Below, piece by piece: positions 17,963 through 26,364 of a DNA stretch of 64,000 bases. The translations under genes were made by a program, and so were the position numbers. The notes beneath the pieces are model-generated. The model was given only the letters and a program-made list of their open reading frames with translations, did no database searches and was not told the origin of the DNA. The DNA comes from Melghiribacillus thermohalophilus (GTDB taxonomy: Bacteria; Bacillota; Bacilli; Bacillales; Alkalibacillaceae): positions 1-64,000 of the forward strand of contig NZ_SMAN01000004.1 in the NCBI RefSeq assembly GCF_004342905.1. The letters run 5' to 3'. Position 1 is the first letter of the stretch. Every line of letters begins with the position of its first letter.

Positions 17963-19657
17963 GAGTACATCATCGGAAGTTTGCTTGTTATCGTTTTATT
18001 GATTTTGTATGGTCTTTTAGTACGTAAACGAATTTATGACCGGGTGGATCAATTGGAAGAACATAAAATGGAACTTATGAATCGGAATGTTACCGATGAA
18101 TTATCTAAAATAAAAGACCTTACGTTATCCGGTGAAACTCAGGCACGTTTTGAAAAATGGAGAACAGAATGGGACAAGATTATTGATCTCAAACTGCCAG
18201 ATATTGAGGAGGAGCTTTTTGATGCGGAAGAAGCTGCTGACCGCTATCGCTTCCGTACAGCCAAACGGATTTTAAAAGATGTTGAAAGCACATTAGCGGA
18301 AATTGAAGCCTCCATTGATCAGATGTTTAAAGAAGTGGAATATTTGCTCGACTCCGAGGAGAACAGCCGCAAAGAAGTGGAAAATCTCCGCCCGAGCATA
18401 AAAGATATCAGAAAAAAGCTTTTACAGAACAGGCACTTGTTTGGAAAAGCAGAGGTTGCTTTTGAAGTGGAAGTGGATGAAATCGAAGAAGAATTAACAC
18501 GGTGCGAAGATCTCACCGAAAATGGTGATTACATAGAAGCGAGTGAACGGATCCAGCTCCTTCATGACCGTATTCACAAGCTGAACAAAGACATTTCCCG
18601 TTTTCCTGAGTTATATAAATTATGCAAGCAGGAACTTCCTTCTACACTTGACCGCTTATCTTTCGGTTTAAAAGAAATGAAGGAACAGGGGTTCCGCATC
18701 CATAAATATGGTTTTGAGAAAGAGATCCACAAATTTCAGGAGAAACTGATTAAACTAGTTGAACAACTGGAAAAAGCCGAAATCAATGAAGTTGAACACC
18801 ACATTCAAGAAATGGAAGAACAAACGCAAGAAATGTTTGAACAGCTGGAAAAGGAAGTCTACGCGAAAAAATATGTAGATCATCATTTTCATAAAATTTC
18901 TGCTCAATTATCGTCTGAAAAGGAGAAGTGGCAGCAAACGAAAAAAGATGTCACCATTCTGGAAGAGACGTATCATATCGACGACCCTGATTATGAAAAA
19001 CATGTCAATCTGGAAAAATGGATCGATGAGTTAAGTAAACAGGCAGTAAAGATCAAAAAGGATCTTGAAAATAAGGATGAAACGTATGTCAGTATCCAGG
19101 AAAAGATGGAAAGCTGGCTAAAGCAATGGGAAGCGCTTCAAGAAGAACACCAGCAATTTCAGGATCGTTTGAAGTCTCTTCGCAGGGATGAGCTTTCAGC
19201 CAGGGAAAAACTTTCAGAAATGAAGAAACAATTGTTGGATGTGAAAAGAAGACTGCAAAAATCAAACATCCCGGGCGTACCTGAATATATTATGACGACG
19301 CTTGAACATGCCAGTGATGCCATCGGTAAAACCGATCAGACTCTTCAGGAACACCCCTTGGATATATCAAAGGTGCAACACGCATTGAGCAAAGCAGAAA
19401 AGCATGTACATACCACAAAGGAACAAATCGAGGATCTCCTTGAGCAGGCGGAACTGGCCGAATATGTGATTCAATATGCTAACCGGTATCGGAGTCAGTA
19501 TCCGTACCTTGCTGCCAAATTGGCGGAAGCGGAAAATGCATTCCGAAGTTATGAATATGAAGTTGCCCTCGAGCAGGCAGCAGAAGGACTGGAAGATGTC
19601 GAGCCAGGTGCGATCAAGAAATTGGAAGAGATTTTGCAGACCGTTCAGACAAACTAA
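17960..19657 (+). CDS. ezrA: septation ring formation regulator EzrA
   Basis: A 565-residue negative regulator of FtsZ-ring assembly that also links to peptidoglycan synthases. One N-terminal membrane helix (about residues 3-20) with the N terminus outside is followed by the conserved RVDQLEEHKMELMNRNVTDE region and almost continuous coiled coil arranged as spectrin-like repeats. The length matches the family (about 560-570). GGAGG lies 6 nt before the ATG. A small membrane protein gene follows 16 nt downstream. Confidence 0.96.
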   Translation: MEYIIGSLLVIVLLILYGLLVRKRIYDRVDQLEEHKMELMNRNVTDELSKIKDLTLSGETQARFEKWRTEWDKIIDLKLPDIEEELFDAEEAADRYRFRTAKRILKDVESTLAEIEASIDQMFKEVEYLLDSEENSRKEVENLRPSIKDIRKKLLQNRHLFGKAEVAFEVEVDEIEEELTRCEDLTENGDYIEASERIQLLHDRIHKLNKDISRFPELYKLCKQELPSTLDRLSFGLKEMKEQGFRIHKYGFEKEIHKFQEKLIKLVEQLEKAEINEVEHHIQEMEEQTQEMFEQLEKEVYAKKYVDHHFHKISAQLSSEKEKWQQTKKDVTILEETYHIDDPDYEKHVNLEKWIDELSKQAVKIKKDLENKDETYVSIQEKMESWLKQWEALQEEHQQFQDRLKSLRRDELSAREKLSEMKKQLLDVKRRLQKSNIPGVPEYIMTTLEHASDAIGKTDQTLQEHPLDISKVQHALSKAEKHVHTTKEQIEDLLEQAELAEYVIQYANRYRSQYPYLAAKLAEAENAFRSYEYEVALEQAAEGLEDVEPGAIKKLEEILQTVQTN

Positions 19658-19673
19658 ATAAGGCGGGATGAAT

Positions 19674-19997
19674 TTGCAAAAGTGGATATTCGTACTACTT
19701 ACTGTATTTACTGTATCAATCTGGTTAGCGGCTGTCTGGCTTTTTTTAACGATAGATGTGTCACCTAAAATGGTTCATTTTCACAGTGAATCCGTTCGCC
19801 ACTTAAGGTTAGATATTACACAAGAAGATCTTGATCGGATTGCTGAAGTCAGAAGGCTTCAGGAAAAGGTTATCCCGGAAGGAATACCTTCCCGGGACAG
19901 CTCCGGCATTACCCATCAGTGGCTCGGATCGGTTACCGAACAAAAGGAAGTATCCATTGATTTTCTCCTTGAGTCTTTAAATATTGAAGTGGACTAG
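19674..19997 (+). CDS. small single-pass membrane protein, function unknown
   Basis: A 107-residue protein that I do not recognise. One hydrophobic N-terminal helix (about residues 4-26, FVLLTVFTVSIWLAAVWLFL) is followed by a soluble, probably external part with charged helices. The start is ambiguous: TTG 19674 lies 8 nt after AAGGCGGG, whereas ATG 19668 directly abuts it. It sits 16 nt after ezrA and before a strong terminator, so it is co-transcribed with ezrA. A role at the division site is possible but rests only on position. Confidence 0.6.
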   Translation: MQKWIFVLLTVFTVSIWLAAVWLFLTIDVSPKMVHFHSESVRHLRLDITQEDLDRIAEVRRLQEKVIPEGIPSRDSSGITHQWLGSVTEQKEVSIDFLLESLNIEVD

Positions 19998-20003
19998 CAG
20001 TAG

Positions 20004-20036
20004 AAACTGTCCCTGTCATTCAGGGACAGTTTTTCT
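20004..20036 (+). terminator. terminator of the ezrA transcript
   Basis: A 12-bp stem (AAACTGTCCCTG with its complement), a 5-nt loop and a T-rich tail. Confidence 0.93.
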
Positions 20037-20263
20037 GTCTCTTTTTCCTTTAGATGAAGGTTGGACCAGAAAACGGTTAATTTTCCATAATGGAGTCAAC
20101 CCGGATGTAAAAGAAAATGGATTTCTAGTCGAAGTCCATTTTGGGCTATATCCATGCTTTTTTGAAAACCTAACACACTTCAGAGAAACGATAAATATTT
20201 TTATTTCCACATGAAGTATGATATTATATTTCATTGCAAAATGATAAAAAGGAGTCCAGGCCC

Positions 20264-21403
20264 ATGATTTATTTGGATAACAGCGCAACCACCCGTCCGT
20301 ATCCAGAAGTTCTGAAAAGTTATCAAAAAGCTGCTTCTCAATATTATGCTAATCCATCTTCCATCCATCATTTTGGTGGAGAGGCCGAGCAGTTACTCAG
20401 CCGGGCTCGTAACCAGGCAGCAGCTCTTCTGGACGTGGAAGAAGAAGAAATCATTTTTACATCCGGCGGTACAGAAGGTAACAACTTAGCCATTAAGGGA
20501 ATTGCCCTTGAACATCAGAATCGGGGAAGACATATTATCACATCACAGATTGAACATCCTTCGGTACTGGAAGCATGTAAAGCGCTGGAGTCAATGGGCT
20601 TTGAGGTGACATATATACCAGTGGATCATTATGGAAAAGTGAATCCTGATGATATCCAAAAAGCAATCCGTCCTGATACGATTTTAATTTCCATCATGCA
20701 TGTCAACAGTGAACTTGGCACGATCCAGCCTATTGACCAAATCGGCATGATTGCCGATCAATATCCAAAATTATTTTTTCATGTGGATCATGTACAGGGA
20801 CTTGGAAAAGTTCCCTTACATTTAAAAAAGGCTAGAGTAGATTTATGCACGATGTCAGGCCATAAAATTCATGGTCTGAAAGGAACAGGAATACTTTATG
20901 TGAGAAAAGGAATAAAGCTTCACCCTTTATTACACGGAGGGGGGCAGGAACGAAATCAGCGTTCCGGCACGGAAAATGTAGCTGGAGCTGTATCGATGGT
21001 AAAAGCCATGCGTCTGATTTTTGAAGAACAAAATCAGCAGTTCCATCATCTGAAAAGCTTATCCCGGCAATTAAGAGAGTGTTTAAAACAGGATGAGAGG
21101 ATCAGGATTAATTCCCCTCAAGATGGAGCCCCTCATATTGTGAATCTATCTGTACCGGGCTTCAAACCGGAAGTCATCATTCATGCCTTAGGCAAAAGAG
21201 ATATTTATATTTCAACGAAGTCTGCCTGCTCATCAAAGCATGCTGATGAAAGTGCTGTCCTTTCAGCCTGTGGGCTTGATCCTAAATACACAAAATCGGC
21301 CCTGCGAATCAGTTTTTCTTATTTAAACACAGATCAGGAAGTCCAGACATTTTGTACAACTTTTCGAGACGTGTTACACGAATTAAAAGAGGTAATGGGG
21401 TAG
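20264..21403 (+). CDS. nifZ: cysteine desulfurase NifZ
   Basis: A 379-residue PLP enzyme that takes sulfur from cysteine to form a persulfide. PLP-binding K201 lies in MSGHKIHG and the sulfur-accepting C322 in STKSACSSK. The N-terminal YLDNSATTRPYP and TSGGTEGNN motifs are conserved. The ATG at 20264 is preceded by AAAAGGAG. It ends 5 nt before thiI, and in B. subtilis this NifS-like protein is the dedicated sulfur donor of ThiI for 4-thiouridine in tRNA. It is not in a suf-type Fe-S operon. Confidence 0.93.
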   Translation: MIYLDNSATTRPYPEVLKSYQKAASQYYANPSSIHHFGGEAEQLLSRARNQAAALLDVEEEEIIFTSGGTEGNNLAIKGIALEHQNRGRHIITSQIEHPSVLEACKALESMGFEVTYIPVDHYGKVNPDDIQKAIRPDTILISIMHVNSELGTIQPIDQIGMIADQYPKLFFHVDHVQGLGKVPLHLKKARVDLCTMSGHKIHGLKGTGILYVRKGIKLHPLLHGGGQERNQRSGTENVAGAVSMVKAMRLIFEEQNQQFHHLKSLSRQLRECLKQDERIRINSPQDGAPHIVNLSVPGFKPEVIIHALGKRDIYISTKSACSSKHADESAVLSACGLDPKYTKSALRISFSYLNTDQEVQTFCTTFRDVLHELKEVMG

Positions 21404-21408
21404 ATAAT

Positions 21409-22614
21409 ATGCAGTACGATCATATCGTGATCCGATATGGAGAAATGTCGCTAAAAGGAAAAAACAGAAAGCATTTCATCGCACAGCTAAAGGAAAATTT
21501 GCAGAAAAAGCTGTTTGAATTTCCAGATGCACAACTGTACAAAACGAGAGACCGAATGTACATTCAATTAAATGGAGAGAACCATGAAAAGGTGATGGAG
21601 AGATGCCAGGAGGTTTTTGGCATTCAATCTTTGAGCCTGGCCATCAAGGTCCCAAACGACCTTGATGAAATTAAAAAAGGGTCTTTATACGCCCTTACCG
21701 AAAACAAGGAAGCCAGGACGTTTAAAATCACCACCAAACGTCCCAATAAGCAATTTCCCCATGGTTCTCAGGAAATGAATCAGATTCTTGGGGGATATCT
21801 GCTGTCAAATTCAGAAGGTTATCAAGTGGATGTACATGAACCAGATGTTGAAATCCGCGTTGAAATTCGCCATGATGCTGCTTATATTACATCGAGGAAA
21901 GTTCCAGGTGCAGGAGGATTGCCTGTTGGAACAACCGGGAAAACCCTTCTCCTGTTATCCGGCGGGATTGACAGCCCCGTTGCAGGGTATCTTGCCATGA
22001 AGCGGGGCGTATCCCTTGAGGCGATTCATTTTTTTTCACCGCCGTATACAAGCGAGCGGGCTAAACAGAAAGTTCTTGATCTGGCTCAGGTTTTAACGAG
22101 GTATGGACATGACATAAAACTGCATATTGTTCCATTTACCAGACTCCAGCAAAAAATTTACCAGTATATTCCAGAAGGTTACGCCATGACTGTTATGAGA
22201 AGAATGATGCTTCGGATCGGGGAGGAACTAGCTAAAAAACGCAGCATTTTATCTCTGACAACCGGTGAAAGCCTGGGGCAGGTTGCCAGCCAGACGATGG
22301 AAAGCATGAATGTGATTAATGAAGTGACAAATTATCCGATTATACGCCCGCTGGTTGCTATGGATAAACTGGAAATTATTGATATTTCCAAAAAAATTGG
22401 CACTTATGATATTTCCATTCGACCATATGAGGACTGCTGCACGGTTTTTGTTCCTAAACAGCCAAAAACGAGACCGCGAAGAGAAAAAATCCATCAGTTT
22501 GAAGACCAGGTTGATTTTTCTAAAGAATTACAGGAGGCAGTAGACGGTATCGAAACGCTTACGTTTAAAGAGGAACAAACAGCAACAGAGAACAAATTTG
22601 ATGATTTATTGTAA
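21409..22614 (+). CDS. thiI: tRNA 4-thiouridine synthase ThiI
   Basis: A 401-residue enzyme that adenylates U8 of tRNA and inserts sulfur delivered by NifZ. It has an N-terminal ferredoxin-like and THUMP region (about residues 1-165), then the PP-loop pyrophosphatase motif SGGIDSPV at 184-191. The C-terminal rhodanese domain of the E. coli enzyme is absent, as in other Bacillus ThiI proteins. The ATG at 21409 has GGGG 8 nt upstream; an upstream in-frame codon at 21352 lies inside nifZ. It forms the second gene of the nifZ-thiI operon. Confidence 0.95.
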   Translation: MQYDHIVIRYGEMSLKGKNRKHFIAQLKENLQKKLFEFPDAQLYKTRDRMYIQLNGENHEKVMERCQEVFGIQSLSLAIKVPNDLDEIKKGSLYALTENKEARTFKITTKRPNKQFPHGSQEMNQILGGYLLSNSEGYQVDVHEPDVEIRVEIRHDAAYITSRKVPGAGGLPVGTTGKTLLLLSGGIDSPVAGYLAMKRGVSLEAIHFFSPPYTSERAKQKVLDLAQVLTRYGHDIKLHIVPFTRLQQKIYQYIPEGYAMTVMRRMMLRIGEELAKKRSILSLTTGESLGQVASQTMESMNVINEVTNYPIIRPLVAMDKLEIIDISKKIGTYDISIRPYEDCCTVFVPKQPKTRPRREKIHQFEDQVDFSKELQEAVDGIETLTFKEEQTATENKFDDLL

Positions 22615-22683
22615 ACGAATCAGATAAGAAAATCTGCCAGAACCGAACTACATGAAATTTCCTTAATATGATCTGCATGATAT

Positions 22684-22718
22684 CCTCCTTGTTACAAAAC
22701 ATATAAACAACAAGGAGG
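22684..22718 (+). repeat. inverted repeat covering the sspA ribosome binding site
   Basis: CCTCCTTGTT (22684-22693) is perfectly complementary to AACAAGGAGG (22709-22718), the sspA Shine-Dalgarno. The loop is 15 nt. If transcribed, the hairpin would hide the site. A SigG-like CATATAA at 22700-22706 with GCATG at 22675-22679 could instead place the left arm inside the promoter. Confidence 0.6.
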
Positions 22719-22727
22719 TGATAATAC

Positions 22728-22955
22728 ATGGCAGGCCAAAATAGCCGTAATACAAACCAGCTTCTTGTACCTGGAGCCGAACAGGCACTGGACCAGATGA
22801 AAACCGAAATTGCCCAGGAGTTCGGCGTTCAGCTTGGTGCTGAAACAACTTCTCGCGCCAACGGTTCTGTTGGTGGTGAAATTACTAAACGATTAGTATC
22901 CATGGCCCAGCAGCAAATGAGCGGGCAACCACAAAATCAACAGCAGCAGCGATAA
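22728..22955 (+). CDS. sspA: alpha/beta-type small acid-soluble spore protein
   Basis: A 75-residue protein that coats and protects spore DNA and is degraded at germination. It carries the germination protease site around E27-I28-A29 ([10 protein letters not shown]), the two conserved helices ([18 protein letters not shown] and [16 protein letters not shown]) and a Gln/Asn-rich tail. Location next to thiI matches B. subtilis sspA. AAGGAGGTGAT is a very strong ribosome binding site. SigG-dependent expression in the forespore is expected. Confidence 0.96.
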   Translation: MAGQNSRNTNQLLVPGAEQALDQMKTEIAQEFGVQLGAETTSRANGSVGGEITKRLVSMAQQQMSGQPQNQQQQR

Positions 22956-22981
22956 CTACAATATAATAAACATGGCTTTTA

Positions 22982-23009
22982 AAAGGGCAGGATTCCCTGC
23001 CCTTTCATA
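22982..23009 (+). terminator. terminator of sspA
   Basis: A perfect 10-bp stem (AAAGGGCAGG with CCTGCCCTTT) with a 4-nt loop; the T tail is short. Confidence 0.8.
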
Positions 23010-23035
23010 ATACCTGCATGGAGAGGGGAATGAAC

Positions 23036-24625
23036 ATGGGAAAGCTATGGTATGGCGGGACGATTTACACCATGGGAAGGGAAGGTGAAACGGTAGAAGC
23101 CGTTTTTACAGACAGGGGGAAAATTGTTGATACAGGCAGGAAGTCGGTTCTTGAAAATCAATATAAACATAAAATTGAACATCAAATCGATCTTCAAAAT
23201 AACGTGATGTACCCTGGATGGATTGACAGTCATTTACATATTATTGGTCATGGGGAAAGGCTGCTGCGTCTCGATTTAGCATATGTCCAATCACCACAGG
23301 AATTAATGCAAAAGATATGGGAAAAAGATCAAACTTTGCCTGCGGATGAATGGTTAATCGGGGAAGGTTTTAATGAAAACCAGTGGGATGAGCCCCGAAT
23401 CATCCACCGAAGGGAAATTGACAGGATCTGCCCCGATCGCCCCGTTGTATTAACACGGGTGTGCCGGCACGCATTAATCGCCAATACAAAGGCGATGGAA
23501 CTTGCAGGAATTACCCGGAACACCTGTAATCCCCAGGGCGGATTAATCGATCGGGATGAACAAGGAGAACCTACCGGTTTTTTTCTGGATCGGGCACAGG
23601 ATCTCATCAGACAGGCGATGCCGGTGGTAAACGATCAATATTTAGAAACAGCCATCAGCTTAGCTGTGGATGATTTAGTTCAACATGGCATTGTTGGTGG
23701 CCATAGTGAAGATTTAAATTATTATGGTGGATTTAATCGGACCTATCACGCATTTTTATCCTCCATAAACGGTAGAGAACGAAAATTCAGAGCCCATTTG
23801 CTTGTTCACCACGAAGTCATCGATGATATGGAGAAAGCAGGTCTGGATTACAAGAAAGGTACAGAATGGATTGAGATGGGGGCTATGAAAATTTTCGCAG
23901 ATGGTGCACTCGGTGGGCGAACAGCCTGGCTGTCTGAGCCGTACGAAGATGAACCGGACACAACGGGAGTAGCTATTCATTCAACTGAAGACCTGGAAAA
24001 ACTGATACAACAAGCAAGGCAAAAAACATTACCGGTTGCTGTTCATGCCATTGGAGATAAAGCAGTCGAAACCATCGTAGAATTATTACAAGCATACCCC
24101 GTTGATCAGGGGAAAAGGGACCGGATTATTCATGCCCAAATAATGCGAGATGATTTATTTAAAAAAATGAAATCTTTGAATCTAGTAGTAGATATTCAGC
24201 CGACCTTTGTCACTTCTGACTTCCCCTGGGTGCTTGACCGCATCGGCAAAACAAGGGCAACACACGCTTATCCCTGGAAAACATTCATCAAACACGGAAT
24301 CGTTTGTGCCGGTGGCTCCGATGCACCGATCGAAGAGATCAATCCGTTAAAAGGGATTGAAGCAGCGGTTGTACGAAAATCCGATCATGATGGCAAAATT
24401 TACGGGGAATCCGAACGGCTAACTCCTTATGAAGCCGTTTCCCTCTACACAAAAGGAGCCGCCTATGCAATTGGAAATGAGCATAAACAGGGAAAGATCA
24501 GGAAGGGCTTTCTGGCTGATTTCACGATATTAGATCGGGATCTTTTTCAAATCAATCCTGAAGAAATTTCAAAGGCTCAAGTTCAGATGACCGTAATCGA
24601 TGAGACCATTGTTTACCAGAAATAA
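23036..24625 (+). CDS. ytcJ: amidohydrolase family protein YtcJ
   Basis: A 529-residue metal-dependent hydrolase of the amidohydrolase_3 group (NfdA-like), the same length as B. subtilis YtcJ. Metal-binding motifs are WIDSHLHIIGHG, the central MKIFADGALGGR region, VAVHAIGD, the IIHAQI histidine and GGSDAPIEE. The substrate is unknown; relatives hydrolyse formamides and other amides. The third ATG, at 23036, is chosen because it stands 7-8 nt after AGAGGGG. It is monocistronic between two terminators. Confidence 0.88.
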   Translation: MGKLWYGGTIYTMGREGETVEAVFTDRGKIVDTGRKSVLENQYKHKIEHQIDLQNNVMYPGWIDSHLHIIGHGERLLRLDLAYVQSPQELMQKIWEKDQTLPADEWLIGEGFNENQWDEPRIIHRREIDRICPDRPVVLTRVCRHALIANTKAMELAGITRNTCNPQGGLIDRDEQGEPTGFFLDRAQDLIRQAMPVVNDQYLETAISLAVDDLVQHGIVGGHSEDLNYYGGFNRTYHAFLSSINGRERKFRAHLLVHHEVIDDMEKAGLDYKKGTEWIEMGAMKIFADGALGGRTAWLSEPYEDEPDTTGVAIHSTEDLEKLIQQARQKTLPVAVHAIGDKAVETIVELLQAYPVDQGKRDRIIHAQIMRDDLFKKMKSLNLVVDIQPTFVTSDFPWVLDRIGKTRATHAYPWKTFIKHGIVCAGGSDAPIEEINPLKGIEAAVVRKSDHDGKIYGESERLTPYEAVSLYTKGAAYAIGNEHKQGKIRKGFLADFTILDRDLFQINPEEISKAQVQMTVIDETIVYQK

Positions 24626-24633
24626 TACATCAG

Positions 24634-24673
24634 CTGCCTCAGAACCATCTGGTTCTACAGGCAGTTTTTTTTT
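24634..24673 (+). terminator. terminator of ytcJ
   Basis: CTGCCT and AGGCAG form the base, AGAACCA and TGGTTCT the upper stem, followed by nine T. Confidence 0.92.
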
Positions 24674-24955
24674 GTTTGGCAAGGAAAACCATCGGCTGAT
24701 GCGGATTGCTGTGTGTCCAGTAGTGAGAGCCCCGAGTTCCCTGAGTTGCATCGGTTCTGCTTTGATCACAGCCGTTTCCCTGCAAGTTATCCTCGTCTTC
24801 GGTCTTTAGCGGGGTTTTGCGTTTTTCTTTCATGATCCCCATGCGCATGTTCATTAAGGTATCAAAAAGTGCAAAGAATTTCTGCCAATATGAGCAAGCC
24901 TCATGTTTAATTTTTCGAAAACAGAAAATAATGGTAGTGAAAAGAGGTGAAGGTC
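24674..24955. other. 280-nt intergenic stretch, possibly decayed
   Basis: A 71-codon minus-strand frame (24639-24854) overlaps the ytcJ terminator and lacks a ribosome binding site, so it is not called. A short GC-rich motif at 24739-24752 resembles motifs in two other gaps. Nothing else is recognisable. Confidence 0.3.
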
Positions 24956-25600
24956 TTGTTCCTGAGTATTCTGTTGATCTTATTGCCTTTATTTGTTCTT
25001 ATCCTTGGGTTAACACGCCTGTATATTCAAATTGACTATATTTTTAAAGAAGGGGAGAGTGAGCTGTCTATTAAGGTTCAGTTCTGGCGTTTTATACGCT
25101 TAAAGAGGGAGATCCCCATAGAATTTGATTCTGAACGTTGGCGGATGGTAACGATGGAAAAGACGAAAATGAATCAAAAGGATCTAAATGAGAAAGAGAA
25201 AGATTATAAACCCCATGATTTTGTGAAACGTGTAAAAAAGGGGCAGCAAATGGTCAAACAAATCTATCACGCCAATGTAGTAATCAAAAAATTTTTAAGC
25301 AAAATCCGGGTGCATTCCCTGAGGTGGAATACCCGAATTGGATTACATGATGCCAGTACTACTGGAAGACTAGCCGGTGTACTCTGGTCCATAAAAGGAT
25401 CGATGGCGGGCATCATCTCCCATTTTATGAAACTGATGAAACGGCCTGAAATCCATGTTGAACCTGAATTTCAAAAAACAGTCATTGAAACAGACTTCCA
25501 GTGTATGATTTCTTTTCGAATCGGGCAAGCTATGTACGCCATGTTACGACTCGTTCGGCGTTTTAACCGAAATCAGGCTGCAAAAAGACAAACAGGATAA
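24956..25600 (+). CDS. ytfI: DUF2953 membrane protein YtfI
   Basis: A protein of about 215 residues with an N-terminal membrane helix (LSILLILLPLFVLILGL) and a mostly beta/helical cytosolic body typical of DUF2953. It contains HSLRWNTRIGLHDASTTGRL, the best-conserved family stretch. The start is TTG 24956, 8 nt after AGAGG; GTG at 24947 overlaps that site. It lies 21 nt before ytfJ, the same pair as in B. subtilis, where ytfI and ytfJ are sporulation-linked. The biochemical role is unknown. Confidence 0.82.
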   Translation: MFLSILLILLPLFVLILGLTRLYIQIDYIFKEGESELSIKVQFWRFIRLKREIPIEFDSERWRMVTMEKTKMNQKDLNEKEKDYKPHDFVKRVKKGQQMVKQIYHANVVIKKFLSKIRVHSLRWNTRIGLHDASTTGRLAGVLWSIKGSMAGIISHFMKLMKRPEIHVEPEFQKTVIETDFQCMISFRIGQAMYAMLRLVRRFNRNQAAKRQTG

Positions 25601-25621
25601 CGAAAGAAAGGAGTATGAATG

Positions 25622-26047
25622 ATGAATGAACATCCAATACAGGGGTTAATGACAACCGCCCTGGAAAGTTTAAAAGAAATGATTGATGTCAATACCATTA
25701 TTGGCGATCCCATTGAAACACCCGATGGCAAAACCGTCATTTTGACCGTATCAAAGGTTGGTTTTGGATTTGCAGCAGGCGGAAGTGAATTTCAGATGCA
25801 GGATTCCTCTCAAAAAGGCGATGGAAATGGAAGTATGCCATTCGGAGGAGGAAGCGGCGGAGGGGTATCCATTACACCGATTGCTTTTTTAATTGTCAAT
25901 CCAGCAGGAGTACAAACCATTCACCTTGATGAAAGCACACACATCTATGAGCGAATGTTGGACCTTGCTCCCCAGGCCGTAGAAAAAATACAGGAAATGC
26001 TGAAAAACCGTTCCAATCAGAAGCAGAGTCAGAATCAAAATCCTTAA
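25622..26047 (+). CDS. ytfJ: sporulation protein YtfJ (GerW family)
   Basis: A 141-residue protein. Conserved family features are IQGLMTTALESLKEMIDVNT, the DPIETPDG segment, a VGFGFAAGGSEF motif, a glycine-rich loop (about residues 65-80) and VSITPIAFLIV. YtfJ/GerW proteins are made in the developing spore and matter for its outer layers or germination. The start at 25622 has AAAGGAG 8 nt upstream. It is the second gene of the ytfI-ytfJ unit and ends at a strong terminator. Confidence 0.92.
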   Translation: MNEHPIQGLMTTALESLKEMIDVNTIIGDPIETPDGKTVILTVSKVGFGFAAGGSEFQMQDSSQKGDGNGSMPFGGGSGGGVSITPIAFLIVNPAGVQTIHLDESTHIYERMLDLAPQAVEKIQEMLKNRSNQKQSQNQNP

Positions 26048-26060
26048 AAGAACCCCTGAG

Positions 26061-26098
26061 GAAAAAACCGTCATCCATACAATGGGATGGCGGTTTTT
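26061..26098. terminator. terminator of ytfIJ
   Basis: A stem of AAAAAACCGTCATCC with GGATGGCGGTTTTTT (one mismatch). It is T-rich on both strands. Confidence 0.93.
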
Positions 26099-26364
26099 TA
26101 AAGATGAATTAGTCTCCTGTACTGTTTTCTGGTGACGCTGGCCGTCTCTCGTAAATTTCAAACATCTTTATTTTATGTTAGCTCCGGCATCCAGCCACTC
26201 GAGCTGCTTCTGTCCTGCTCTTATGGCGGTAGTTTCCCTCCGCAGGTCCTCAATAGCAATTGGGCCTATGAAGGGAGCCTTCCCTTTTCTTGTTTGTGAT
26301 TGGTCTGAATCATTGCTACAATAAATAAGCTAGAGATTTACCAGAGGGTGAGGAGGGTATACAT
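26099..26364. other. intergenic stretch where tpx lies in B. subtilis
   Basis: No gene fragment with thiol-peroxidase similarity could be recognised. A GC-rich patch (26190-26280) includes CACTCGAGCTGCTTC (26196-26210), similar to a motif at 3269. The ytxK ribosome binding site lies at the right end. Confidence 0.3.

Noticed and set aside
24639-24854. 71-codon minus-strand open frame
   Set aside because: It runs through the ytcJ terminator hairpin and has no Shine-Dalgarno sequence.
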